Of a stretch of 64,000 nt of DNA, positions 48,322 to 57,261 are shown piece by piece (position 1 is the stretch's first letter; each line of letters begins with the position of its first letter). The position numbers and the translations under genes were made by a program. The DNA is taken from the NCBI GenBank assembly GCA_027482225.1, contig JAIXWD010000006.1, positions 62,001 to 126,000 of the forward strand, written 5' to 3'. The DNA comes from Bacteroidota bacterium. Its GTDB lineage: Bacteria; Bacteroidota; Bacteroidia; UKL13-3. The notes beneath the pieces were generated by a model. It worked only from the letters and a program-made list of their open reading frames with translations, had not been told where the DNA came from and searched no databases.

Positions 48322-49344
48322 CTAATTCCAAACTTTTGTTCCCTCGGTACAGTTGGTACAAATATCAATTTCCTTGCGGCTTTTTAATATGGCGTTTCTA
48401 AAGTTATTGTACCTATCGCTGTGCCAAACTTCGTTAAAGGTTTGTGTACTTACATCTCCAAAACGGTGTGTGGCATCCTTATCAAAACAACAAGGAACCA
48501 CAAGGCCATCCCAGGTAATAACACTACCACGCCACATTCGCCAACATTGATTTAGTAGTTTGTTTTTTATTTGATAAGTTCCGTCAGATAGTTTTTCGTA
48601 ACGGCTTAAATCTTTGTTTTCGGGTATAAAATTATCGCTGGTTTGATAATCATATATTTGTGCAGTTTTAATACCCAACTCATCAACCCCAACTTGTTTA
48701 GCTAACTTTTTTATTTCGGGTAATTGGTGTTCGTTGTGTTTAAAAACGATAAACTGCCAAATGATATGAGGCGTTTTACTTTTTAATTTCTTTTTCCAAA
48801 ATAAGAGTCTTTCTGTGCCCTCAATTACTTTTTCAACATTACCCCCAATACGGTATTTTCCATAGGTATCTTGAGATGTTCCGTCAATAGAAATAATCAA
48901 CCTATCTAAGCCACTTTCAACTGTAGCTTTAGCCATTTCATCGGTAAAATAATGGGCGTTACTACTTGTAGCAGTATAAATATTTTTTTGAGCAGCATAT
49001 TTTACAAACTCTAAAAATTGTTTATTTAAAAATGGTTCACCTTGAAAGTATAAAATTAGCCAAACCAACTCTTGATGGTTTTCATCAATTATTTTTTTAT
49101 ACAAAGGTAAATCTAACATTCCGGTGTTACGTGTAAATTCCCTCAAACCGCTTGGACATTGCGGACATCGTAAGTTGCAACTTGTAGTTGGTTCAATTTC
49201 TAAACTTGTTGGTTTTGCATTTATAAAAGCCTTTCCCATAGTTTTAGAAATATAGTAGCTAGCCATTAACTTTACGTAGTTCCAAATACGTTTGTTGTTT
49301 AGCTTTGATATAAAGTTGATACCGTCTGTTAAATTTTTATTCAT
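48322..49344 (-). CDS. Radical SAM/SPASM-domain protein
   Basis: From the ATG at 49344 (a TTG four codons earlier is less likely) the protein is 340 residues. The radical SAM cluster is CNLRCPQC in LEIEPTTSCNLRCPQCPSGL. YFQGEPFLN and ISIDG follow. The C-terminal SPASM-like auxiliary cluster includes CCFDKDATHRFGDV and CTNC. This family includes peptide-modifying and sugar-modifying enzymes, and no small peptide substrate gene is evident beside it. It is a single gene without operon partners. Confidence 0.88.
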   Translation of the reverse strand: MNKNLTDGINFISKLNNKRIWNYVKLMASYYISKTMGKAFINAKPTSLEIEPTTSCNLRCPQCPSGLREFTRNTGMLDLPLYKKIIDENHQELVWLILYFQGEPFLNKQFLEFVKYAAQKNIYTATSSNAHYFTDEMAKATVESGLDRLIISIDGTSQDTYGKYRIGGNVEKVIEGTERLLFWKKKLKSKTPHIIWQFIVFKHNEHQLPEIKKLAKQVGVDELGIKTAQIYDYQTSDNFIPENKDLSRYEKLSDGTYQIKNKLLNQCWRMWRGSVITWDGLVVPCCFDKDATHRFGDVSTQTFNEVWHSDRYNNFRNAILKSRKEIDICTNCTEGTKVWN

Positions 49345-49526
49345 GAACGTGAACAATAATACACTTTTATAAGCTATCTATTTATATTTACTGGCATACT
49401 TATAAATGTTCTTTACCTTGTTTGGGTTGAATTTTAAAACTTTACTATTCTAATGATAAAAAACTTTGCACAAAAAAAACTTTACTTATATTTGCTACCC
49501 GCTATGGTAACAGTCGTTGCCAACAT

Positions 49527-49606
49527 GCCCAGATGGCGGAACTGGTAGACGCACTAGTCTCAAACACTAGCGAGAAATCATGCCGGTTCGATTCCGGCTC
49601 TGGGTA
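49527..49606 (+). tRNA. tRNA-Leu (anticodon CAA)
   Basis: An 80-nt cloverleaf. The acceptor GCCCAGA pairs with TCTGGGT (closing G-U), the anticodon stem CTAGT/ACTAG holds the loop CTCAAAC with CAA at 49561-49563, a longer variable region fits a class II tRNA, and the T-arm is GCCGG-TTCGATT-CCGGC. Discriminator A; CCA is not encoded. It reads UUG codons. Confidence 0.94.
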
Positions 49607-49611
49607 CATTT

Positions 49612-49650
49612 AAAACCACTTGATAATGAATAATTTCAAGTGGTTTTTTT
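49612..49650 (+). terminator. Terminator after tRNA-Leu
   Basis: A perfect 12-bp stem AAAACCACTTGA/TCAAGTGGTTTT with a 12-nt loop and a following T run, six bases past the tRNA. Confidence 0.85.
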
Positions 49651-49703
49651 ATCAAAAAACATCTTCTTTATAGTGTAATCTTCAATCAATTCATCTCTAC
49701 ATT

Positions 49704-49805
49704 TGGGCGTTCCCGTTCTATCGTATTGCGCGGTCGAGCTTTTGCTGTATGTCCTTATTCTGCTGCACCTCATTTCGGTAATTCCTTTTCCGAATCTTCG
49801 GAACT
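49704..49805. repeat. GC-rich interspersed intergenic repeat, degenerate copy 2
   Basis: Starts GGGCGTTCCCG, and has GGTCGAGCTTTTGCTGTATGTCCT, which aligns with GGTCGGGTTATTCGCTGCAAGTCCT of the copy at 22847. The order and spacing of the conserved blocks agree with the first copy, but the rest has diverged. It lies between the tRNA-Leu terminator and the T9SS gene terminator, where nothing else is coded. Confidence 0.45.
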
Positions 49806-49887
49806 CTATAGCTGATTTTTGTTTTACATTGATTTTAATCGGTAGAAAACAAGCACGTAATTCCAAAATTCTGATTTGGTGCAAATA

Positions 49888-49920
49888 AAAAGGGCGGTTA
49901 GATTTTCTAACCGCCCTTTT
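49888..49920 (-). terminator. Terminator of the T9SS protein gene
   Basis: A 15-bp perfect stem (AAAAGGGCGGTTAGA/TCTAACCGCCCTTTT) with a 3-nt loop, 21 bases past the stop at 49942. Confidence 0.85.
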
Positions 49921-49941
49921 GGGGTCTCTATACTATATGTA

Positions 49942-51768
49942 TTATTCTTTTATAAGTTTACTAAAGTTATCTGTACCATTAACAGTTGTTTTAATGGTAT
50001 AAATACCTTTTGGTAATGTAGTAATATCCATGTCAGCAAAATTACTGCTAACATACTTTGCCATTACTGTTTGACCTAAAGCATTGTAGATTGTTACCTC
50101 TTGAATAGTATTGCTCGCAGTTATGCTAAAATTGTTATTAGCAGGATTAGGGTAAATTCCAATCGTCTCTGCATTAACCTTAGATACTCCTGTTTGTGTT
50201 TTTTTACTGAACAAAACATTATCAATGTAGGCAATTGATGTGCCCGAAGGAACACTTGCAAAAACCAATTGAGCAATATTTGATTTGGTAGTTAATCCAG
50301 CAAAATCAGCAAGAGAAACCGCTACGTGATTCCACGCATTTAAAGTTGGTGTTAAAGTTAGTTCATGTTCTTTATCATCACCACCACCAAATGCGCCATC
50401 AGCACCGAAATCAACTAATTTGTATTTGAAGGTGGTAGAGTTAGGTGTCCACAAATCAAACTCAAATGTATCCATGGTTGTAACGTTTAATTTGTTTGTA
50501 ACTGTTTCTACTCCAGCATAATCTAATCCGGTGTATTTTTTTACATCGTTAGATGCAATTTGAATATCAGTAAGTGTAGCAGCTGACCATGATGTTCTCC
50601 AAGTATCAACATTAACATTGGTATAAGCATTACTAAACAATGAAATAACATCGGCTGCTAATTTTGTTGGTGTAGGTGCAGCAGTGGTTGGCTCAGCATA
50701 TACGGGTGCTTTACTAAACATTACGTTGTCAATGTATACAACAGAAGTACCTGAAGGCACGCTAGCAAAAATAAGTTGTGCAATGTTAGATTTAGTTGTA
50801 AGACCTGTGAAATTAGAAATTGGCACTGCTATATGATTCCATCCATTTAACGTTGGAGTAACAGTAAGTTCGTGATTTTTATCATCACCACCATCAAATT
50901 TACCATCAGCACCGAAATCAACTAATTTGAACTTAAAGGTAGTAGAATTTGGTGTCCAAACATCAAATTCGAATAGATCCATAGCACTAATATTAATCTG
51001 GTTTTGTACCATTTCAATACCAACAAAATCTAATCCTGAGTATTTTTTCACATCATTGTTTGCAACTTTTATATCAGTAAGTGTAGCTGCTGACCATGAA
51101 GTTCTCCAAGTATCAATATTAACATTGGTGTAAGCATTACTGAATAAAGAAATAACATCAGTAGCCGGTTTAGTTGGGGTAGGTGCAGCAACCGTTGGTT
51201 CAGGTAAAGCATTACCAGCCGAGAAGGTTATGTTATCAAAGTAGGCTACTACATTTGATGTTCTACCTGATAAATTAAAGTCTGGGAAAATAGCAATTTG
51301 GCTGATACCTGTTGAAGATGGCTCACCAATTTTTCCAGAGAAATTGAATGTTAATTCTTCCCATTCGTTTATTTTAGTATTGGCCACTTTAATCTCGCCT
51401 GAAGATGCGTTACTATCTGTCACGAATTTGATTCCAACATCGCTGATAACTGATTTGTAAACCATAATTTTTACAATTGAATTTGATGCAGATAAAGTAA
51501 ACTTACCTATATCGCCTTTCAATGACTCGCAACCCGCCCAGGGCCTTCCGGCTTGCAAAGCAGTGAATTTTGCAACTTTGGTAGAGGTGTTAGGTGCAAC
51601 AGCACTTGGATTGTTTACAACTTGCAATGCTGGATTTGAGTCATTCTCAAAAGTTGTCCAGGTCCAGCTTGCACCCTGCCCGCCCAATTCAAAGTTAATT
51701 GGGGCGTTTTGTGAATACCCTATACAAAAAGTAAGTAAGGATAAACTAAAAGTAATAATTTTTTTCAT
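49942..51768 (-). CDS. T9SS-secreted protein with tandem carbohydrate-binding-like repeats
   Basis: From the ATG at 51768 the protein has 608 residues; a longer frame to 51813 lacks a signal sequence. Signal peptide (1-20, ending IGYSQ); a first beta-sandwich domain (about 22-185); two tandem domains of about 165 residues (187-353 and 356-522), each opening with PTPTKxAxDVISLFSN and ending YIDNVMFSK or YIDNVLFSK; and a C-terminal type IX sorting domain (about 530-608, IYPNPANNNFSI and LPKGIYTIKT). No catalytic domain is visible, so it is probably a surface or released glycan-binding protein. The same PTPTRPQADVKSIFSD domain occurs in the lipoprotein at 61664. Confidence 0.85.
   Translation of the reverse strand: MKKIITFSLSLLTFCIGYSQNAPINFELGGQGASWTWTTFENDSNPALQVVNNPSAVAPNTSTKVAKFTALQAGRPWAGCESLKGDIGKFTLSASNSIVKIMVYKSVISDVGIKFVTDSNASSGEIKVANTKINEWEELTFNFSGKIGEPSSTGISQIAIFPDFNLSGRTSNVVAYFDNITFSAGNALPEPTVAAPTPTKPATDVISLFSNAYTNVNIDTWRTSWSAATLTDIKVANNDVKKYSGLDFVGIEMVQNQINISAMDLFEFDVWTPNSTTFKFKLVDFGADGKFDGGDDKNHELTVTPTLNGWNHIAVPISNFTGLTTKSNIAQLIFASVPSGTSVVYIDNVMFSKAPVYAEPTTAAPTPTKLAADVISLFSNAYTNVNVDTWRTSWSAATLTDIQIASNDVKKYTGLDYAGVETVTNKLNVTTMDTFEFDLWTPNSTTFKYKLVDFGADGAFGGGDDKEHELTLTPTLNAWNHVAVSLADFAGLTTKSNIAQLVFASVPSGTSIAYIDNVLFSKKTQTGVSKVNAETIGIYPNPANNNFSITASNTIQEVTIYNALGQTVMAKYVSSNFADMDITTLPKGIYTIKTTVNGTDNFSKLIKE
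50203..51210 (-). repeat. In-gene tandem duplication encoding two near-identical domains
   Basis: Two segments with a period of 169 codons (about 507 bases) encode closely similar 165-residue domains. Stretches such as DVISLFSNAYTNVN and VDFGADG are identical. The similarity extends to DNA level, which points to a fairly recent internal duplication. Confidence 0.8.
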
Positions 51769-51824
51769 ATTTAGATTTTTTAGTGTTTGTAGTTGCAATA
51801 TCGTAAAAAACACTTAAAGTAAAT

Positions 51825-51839
51825 AATACTATAAGTATT
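51825..51839. promoter_or_regulatory. Palindrome between the T9SS gene and the Nudix regulator
   Basis: AATACT-ATA-AGTATT, a perfect 6-bp inverted repeat in the 105-base divergent region. It is a candidate operator for the adjacent regulator. It is AT-rich and could be chance. Confidence 0.35.
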
Positions 51840-51873
51840 TTTTTAAATGAATTTTCTATAACATATTTGTGTG

Positions 51874-52599
51874 ATGAAAATTCCTAATCCTTACTACATA
51901 TCTGACTATAAATTACCATTAATTGAATACTTTGTTTTTGGCTTGTCCGTTGATTGTGTGGTTTTTGGGTATCATGAAGGCGAGATTAAAGTATTATTAA
52001 TACAGAGAGAAGCGGAGCCATATAGGGGACATTGGGCTTTAATTGGTGACCTTGTTGAGCCTGAACAAAACTTGCATGATGCTAGCAATAACGTGTTGGA
52101 AAAACTTACTGGGTTAAAAAATATCTTTATGAAACAATTTTTTACTTTCGGAAGTTTAGATAGGCATCCATTGGGAAGGGTGGTTACAGTTGGTTATTTT
52201 TCACTGGTAAAAAGTATTAGTTATCATCCCATAGCTTCTTCTTGGGCAAAATCTGCAGAGTGGTTTAATATCAATGATTTACCAGAATTAGCTTTTGATC
52301 ACCATACTATTTTATTAAAAGGCATTGAGACGTTAAAAAATGAGGTTCGACATAAACCTATTGGTTTTGAACTATTGCCAAGTAAGTTTACCTTGTTAGA
52401 CTTGCAGCTACTTTATGAGGCGTTACTTGGATATAAATTTGATAAGTCTAATTTCAGGAAAAAAATTCTAGAAATGAACATACTAAAACCGCTTAATGAG
52501 GTAAAGGATAATGTATCTCACAGGCCGGCCAAACTTTTTAAATTCGATGAGAAACGATATAGACAATTAGAAAAAGAAGGTTTTTCGTTCGAACTCTAA
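51874..52599 (+). CDS. Nudix-type transcriptional regulator (NrtR/AraR-like), catalytically inactive Nudix box
   Basis: About 241 residues from the ATG at 51874 (a GTG one codon earlier is possible). An N-terminal Nudix domain (about 25-150) is joined to a C-terminal winged helix (about 160-240; KFTLLDLQLLYEALLG and NFRKKILEMNIL). This is the layout of NrtR and of the Bacteroidota AraR-type sugar regulators. The Nudix box reads GDLVEPEQNLHDASNNVLEKLTG, where the REXXEE catalytic core is NNVLEK, so hydrolysis is unlikely and ligand sensing is expected. Position next to the glucan genes suggests it controls them. Confidence 0.85.
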   Translation: MKIPNPYYISDYKLPLIEYFVFGLSVDCVVFGYHEGEIKVLLIQREAEPYRGHWALIGDLVEPEQNLHDASNNVLEKLTGLKNIFMKQFFTFGSLDRHPLGRVVTVGYFSLVKSISYHPIASSWAKSAEWFNINDLPELAFDHHTILLKGIETLKNEVRHKPIGFELLPSKFTLLDLQLLYEALLGYKFDKSNFRKKILEMNILKPLNEVKDNVSHRPAKLFKFDEKRYRQLEKEGFSFEL

Positions 52600-53029
52600 T
52601 CAGCAATTATCTATTCGTTGACATGAAAAGCATACAAACCAAAAGGCTTAATTAAACAACAGTATGCTATTTTATTATTCAGCAAATTGGTATTGACACC
52701 CGTTTGCATGATCAAATTTATTTCTATTTGGTTATACTCTTTGTCCATACTAATCCGTGCACCTGCTATTGTTTTTATTTTTTAAATGTGCAATTTCAAG
52801 AACTAATATGTTTCCACCTGTACATGAAAATGTACTAATCCATCCTGTATGGGGTATAATAATGGCTATTCTTCTTTCCATTTGTTCTTTAGATAAACTT
52901 CATCAACTCATTATTTCTGCATAAGGACTGGAATATTATCCATGTTTACCTGAATTGAACTGAGTAGTAAATAAGGAAACAATTTCATCTTTTAACTAAA
53001 CTGTTTAGATGACCATTCAGGTAATTAGA
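52600..53029. other. Gene-free region between regulator and symporter
   Basis: About 430 bases with no intact gene. A 13-base palindrome CTAAACTGTTTAG lies at 52996-53008, 21 bases past the symporter stop. A 46-codon frame on the minus strand beginning MDKEYNQIEIN is seen, without recognised similarity; it could be debris of a lost gene or noise. No strong terminator is seen. Confidence 0.35.
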
Positions 53030-54460
53030 TTATACAGATATTTCTCTGCCTTTATGGTCAAGTAATTGTTTCTTTATTTCATTGGCTTTTTTTTCTGTAA
53101 GATCATAATTCCACATCACCCACATGGCAATTAAGGTTCCCATAATGGGTACACCTGAGAAAAACAACCTTAGTCCTGTAACAGCTCCTTCAGGTTGAAT
53201 AGGTGCACCGGCTTTAAATGCAACAGCCGACATAATTACACCTGTTAATAATCCAGCTATTGCAAAACCAAATTTTACCATCCACCAGTAAATAGCTCCA
53301 AAAATGCCTTCTCGTCTTTTGCCGGATTCCAATTCATCCATATCACAAACATCAGCTGTCATCGACATCATTAATGTAAATAAACTACCAATTCCGAAAG
53401 AGAAGAACGGCAGTGCAAATAAAAATAAATAAGGTTTTCCAGGTATAAAGAGAAACCATAACAAAATATATCCTAAAACTGAGATTCCTTGACAAATCAA
53501 AAAGGCTATTTTTTTCTCTAGTTTTTTTGCAATCCAAGCAACTGTAGGAATAACAATAAATGCTGTAGCTAATGCACCTCCACATCCGAAAAGAGTAGGC
53601 CAAATACCTGCAGCAGCGCTATCTCCATCAAATAAATAATAAACAACAATAAAAAAAGTAAAGCCGGCAACTGTATTAAACGCGTTAAAAATTAAAAAAG
53701 TTGCTATGCATAATTTTCTAAATGGTTTGTTAGCAAATGCCTCTTTAAAACTTATTAAAATCTCTTTAAAACTTCCACCTATTGTTTTATAAGTAAGTGG
53801 CTTCAATGAATCATCAAATTTAGTTGATTTACTTTTAATAAAAATAGCCGGAACCATTGCTAAAAGCATAAATATTATACCAACCCAAATTGCCAGTGTT
53901 CGAGTTGCAGTATCAGCATTGGGAAACCAAGTTGGATCATACATGATTACCCAAAACCAAGGAGCAATTACCCAAGCAAATTGTCCAATCCATTGTGAGA
54001 TTGCCATGATGCTGGTGCGTTCGTGAAAATCATCACTCATCTCGTAACCCATAGCAACATAAGGCACACTGAAAATAGAAAGGCCGATGTGAAAAACAAG
54101 TGAGAAGATAAGAAAAAAAGTGAAGTTGTACATAACGCTATCTTCTCTATACAATTGCCACATAACAATAAATGCGATACCCATAATAATGGAACCCACA
54201 AACACATATTGTCTCCGCCTTCCCCAAACTGATTTGGTATTATCTGAAATGAATCCCATTATCGGATCAAAAAATGCATCTACAATTCGTGGCACAAAAA
54301 ATAATACGCCCCACATCCAAGATGGCATTCCTAAGTTCTCAACCAACACAACCATAAAGATACCTAGTGCTGCAGGAAACATCTGATTGGCAAGCATTCC
54401 GAGTCCAAATGCAATTTTTTGACTCATTGGTACTTTATGTGATAAATTGTTATTAGACAT
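53030..54460 (-). CDS. GPH-family (MelB-like) MFS sugar:cation symporter
   Basis: A 476-residue polytopic protein with about twelve membrane helices, of the glycoside-pentoside-hexuronide:cation symporter family. Features include GLGMLANQMF near the start, the loop DPIMGFISDNTKSVWGRRRQYV (about 66-87), and the second-half ADVCDMDELESGKRREGIFGA. It probably imports oligoglucosides produced by the glucanases across the inner membrane; the substrate is inferred from the operon. Last gene of the GH149-GH17-GH30 operon, two bases after the GH30 stop. Confidence 0.9.
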   Translation of the reverse strand: MSNNNLSHKVPMSQKIAFGLGMLANQMFPAALGIFMVVLVENLGMPSWMWGVLFFVPRIVDAFFDPIMGFISDNTKSVWGRRRQYVFVGSIIMGIAFIVMWQLYREDSVMYNFTFFLIFSLVFHIGLSIFSVPYVAMGYEMSDDFHERTSIMAISQWIGQFAWVIAPWFWVIMYDPTWFPNADTATRTLAIWVGIIFMLLAMVPAIFIKSKSTKFDDSLKPLTYKTIGGSFKEILISFKEAFANKPFRKLCIATFLIFNAFNTVAGFTFFIVVYYLFDGDSAAAGIWPTLFGCGGALATAFIVIPTVAWIAKKLEKKIAFLICQGISVLGYILLWFLFIPGKPYLFLFALPFFSFGIGSLFTLMMSMTADVCDMDELESGKRREGIFGAIYWWMVKFGFAIAGLLTGVIMSAVAFKAGAPIQPEGAVTGLRLFFSGVPIMGTLIAMWVMWNYDLTEKKANEIKKQLLDHKGREISV

Positions 54461-54462
54461 AC

Positions 54463-55971
54463 TTATTTATTATTTATGATAATTGTTTGTAATGCTTTGG
54501 CATCAATAGTAATCACTTTTGTGTTGTTGTCGAGTTGGATGGAAACATGGTAAGGCTCATCTGTTGGATTAAATAACGCCACAACTACACTTCCATCATG
54601 ATTTTGAATTGCAGTAGTCATCACCTCTTTATGGTTAACTTCACAACCAATTTTAACTGCACCCGGTCGCATAAACTTACTGAAATGTGCCATTACGTAA
54701 TAAATTGGTGTAAAGTAAACTTCATCATTTTCGGTATCAACAATAACTGGTGCTACACACCAATTTTTAAACCAATTAGGGCCACCTTGCGTATTTAAAA
54801 CCATATTCCAATCAATCCAGCCATTTACATAATTGTTCAAGCAACCTATGATATCACTTGCATACCTATTTATCGGAGCATATTTTGGGTGTAAATATTT
54901 TTCTTTTTCACTTGCCCAATCCCAACCCCAATCTGTAGCTTCTTTTGCCCAATACCAAGCATCATTTCGCCATTTAGGAACTTCGGAATCAATACAACCT
55001 TCGGTTTGTATTAAATATTTATTTGGCGATTTTTTATGAGCATATTGTAACGTTAACGGAAAATAATCAAAGGTGCTTTCATACCAATGCACAGCCGTTC
55101 CTGCAAAATATTTTGATGATTTTTCATCTCTATACATTTCATCTACCCATTCTTTTATTCCCCCTCTATTTTGATCATAGCCTAAAATATTTACCTCACC
55201 ACAGCCTTTTTTTTCAAGTGTTGGACCTAAATGGTTTTGAACAAAATCGGTCATTTCTTTGGGTGAAAACAAAGTACTTTCCCAATTATTGCCATTTCCA
55301 TGCGGTTCATTTATAACAGTTACCCCCCAAATATTTATCCCTTCTTTTTGGTAAGCAGATAAATATTTGGTAAAATACAAAGCGAATGCATCATAATATT
55401 TAGGCAACAGTTTTCCGCCAACAAAACTTTTATTTTCTTTCATCCATGGCGGAACTGTCCAAGGTGATGCTATAATTTTAAAACCTGCTTTAGAAATATT
55501 TTGAGCATCTAAAATCATAGGAATCAAATCACCCTTATCATCCGCTATGTTAAAATGCTTTAAATCTAAATCGTTCTCTATTTTGGCATATGTGTAATTA
55601 TTTAATGAAAAATCGCATGAAGCAATGTGTGTTCTGGTTAATGAATAATTTGCTCCTTTTTCACTGAAATAAGCATCAAGTATTTTCTTCCTATTTGGTT
55701 TGCTAACTTTATTTAATAAATACGCAGAAGCTTCTGTAAATGAACCTCCAAACCCAATAATTGTTTGAAACCTATTATTAGGATTGATATTGATAGTTAT
55801 TGTTTTTTCTGCAGGTTTAAAATCTTTTAGTAAAGTTAACGCATTCCCACTTTGTGAAGTTTCATAAACTTCTAATGTTATTTTTTTGGTATTATTACAT
55901 TGAAGATGAATGCAACAAATCATTCCGCATAAAAGGTTTTTAAAGAATAAATGATGTTGCTTCCTATCCAT
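54463..55971 (-). CDS. GH30-family glucosidase/glucanase lipoprotein
   Basis: A 502-residue secreted hydrolase with a hydrophobic N-terminus and likely lipobox (HLQC, near Cys25). The GH30 features are IIGFGGSFTEASA (residues about 70-82), acid/base Glu222 in VTVINEPHG, and nucleophile Glu324 in IQTEGC, with the C-terminal beta-domain. GH30 includes beta-1,6-glucanases and beta-glucosidases; in this locus trimming of 1,6-linked branches of laminarin is plausible but unproven. Five bases lie between the GH17 stop and this start. Confidence 0.9.
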   Translation of the reverse strand: MDRKQHHLFFKNLLCGMICCIHLQCNNTKKITLEVYETSQSGNALTLLKDFKPAEKTITININPNNRFQTIIGFGGSFTEASAYLLNKVSKPNRKKILDAYFSEKGANYSLTRTHIASCDFSLNNYTYAKIENDLDLKHFNIADDKGDLIPMILDAQNISKAGFKIIASPWTVPPWMKENKSFVGGKLLPKYYDAFALYFTKYLSAYQKEGINIWGVTVINEPHGNGNNWESTLFSPKEMTDFVQNHLGPTLEKKGCGEVNILGYDQNRGGIKEWVDEMYRDEKSSKYFAGTAVHWYESTFDYFPLTLQYAHKKSPNKYLIQTEGCIDSEVPKWRNDAWYWAKEATDWGWDWASEKEKYLHPKYAPINRYASDIIGCLNNYVNGWIDWNMVLNTQGGPNWFKNWCVAPVIVDTENDEVYFTPIYYVMAHFSKFMRPGAVKIGCEVNHKEVMTTAIQNHDGSVVVALFNPTDEPYHVSIQLDNNTKVITIDAKALQTIIINNK

Positions 55972-55976
55972 ATTGA

Positions 55977-57257
55977 TTAATTTATTTTGTATGCAGGTAA
56001 TTCAGCTACTTTCAGCAACTCTTCTTTTTTACCCCCATAGGTTTTAATGATAGGTTTTTTATCTCTTGTTAGTGTCTTAAAAGCTCCTTGATCGACTTTT
56101 TCCCACATGGCATATTTTGCTTTACCATCAACCGTAAATAAGCCAAAATGATTTTCTGAACCGTTTGGGTTTGTTACATCTTTCCATTTTTCATCAAATG
56201 CCTCAAAATAAAAACAGGTTATTTTTTCCTTTGTTGTCCAGTCTCTCACCAATTGATAATAAATGGCTGATTTGTATTCATCACATGCCCTCGAACCATT
56301 TTTTCCGTAATAACCATCAGAGTTTGATGCCCAACCGGTTTCCCCGATATGAATAGGTTTATCCACTCCAATTGATTTCATGTAATTATAAACATTATGA
56401 TATTGTGCCTTGGCATGAGTTATAGAATGCCACATGAGAGAATCTATTTTAGCTTGGTTACTTAATGTGTTTTCTTCTTCTGTTAATTTCCAAAACACTG
56501 GATTGTAATGGGTATCATGCATAGGATAAGTATGTATTGAAACAAAATCTACTGCTTGATATAGTTTGGTTAAATCTTCAACATGATAAGTAGTATCGCC
56601 ACCACCCCATGATGCGAAATTATCAGAGGAGGTAATCCATAAATCTTTGGGTAGGCCATTTTTTTTTTTTAGTTGTTGAAGATGGTTTACCCATTTTAAA
56701 ATAATTTTAGGTGTTACGTAATAACTTATTGCCCACTTAACCATAGCCTCGTTACCCACGGAAATCATTTTCACAATTTGAGGATATTTATTGGCTAAAT
56801 CTACTGCTCTTTTAATTTCGGAATTATTCGATACTTCATTTTCTTTCTCATGTTTGGGTAAAGCAGTTGTCCATGCATTTTCACATTCAATCCAAGCACC
56901 AAGCATCACATACATTTCGAAACTAGCATCCTCAGTTTGTAGTTCCTTTATGGCTTTCAATAAATTACTTGCCTCTGCATAGTGCGTGTTATAAGTACGA
57001 AGTAACTTGATGCCCGTTGCATGAAGTATTTTTATATCTTCCTTTATTTGGGTAATACTTGGTTGTGAATCTCTGTTGTTGGTGCGATAGCCACCGTAAC
57101 AAATTGCCAGGTAGTTTGTATCCCCTAAAATTTGTGCTGCTGTTTTGGGGTTACCAACCGTTTTTTCTGTTTCTTTTTTCTTTTGCGACAAGCCACAAGA
57201 AACTAAAATAATAGTTAAGTAAACAAATAGGCCGTATGGTAACCCAATTTTTTGCAT
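55977..57257 (-). CDS. GH17-family endo-beta-1,3-glucanase lipoprotein
   Basis: A 426-residue protein with a lipobox (IILVSC, Cys21) and a GH17-type barrel: the YGGYRTNNRDSQPSI start, acid/base Glu170 in SVGNEAM, and nucleophile Glu306 in HIGETGWAS. Bacterial GH17 enzymes hydrolyse beta-1,3-glucans such as laminarin. It probably acts at the cell envelope on oligo- or polysaccharide. It sits between the GH149 and GH30 genes, with four to five base gaps. Confidence 0.88.
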   Translation of the reverse strand: MQKIGLPYGLFVYLTIILVSCGLSQKKKETEKTVGNPKTAAQILGDTNYLAICYGGYRTNNRDSQPSITQIKEDIKILHATGIKLLRTYNTHYAEASNLLKAIKELQTEDASFEMYVMLGAWIECENAWTTALPKHEKENEVSNNSEIKRAVDLANKYPQIVKMISVGNEAMVKWAISYYVTPKIILKWVNHLQQLKKKNGLPKDLWITSSDNFASWGGGDTTYHVEDLTKLYQAVDFVSIHTYPMHDTHYNPVFWKLTEEENTLSNQAKIDSLMWHSITHAKAQYHNVYNYMKSIGVDKPIHIGETGWASNSDGYYGKNGSRACDEYKSAIYYQLVRDWTTKEKITCFYFEAFDEKWKDVTNPNGSENHFGLFTVDGKAKYAMWEKVDQGAFKTLTRDKKPIIKTYGGKKEELLKVAELPAYKIN

Positions 57258-57261
57258 GTTG

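Noticed and set aside
49636-49884. 82-codon frame on the minus strand after tRNA-Leu
   Set aside because: It runs through a terminator and the degenerate interspersed repeat, has no signal, domain or promoter, and its composition follows the repeat and not local coding sequence.
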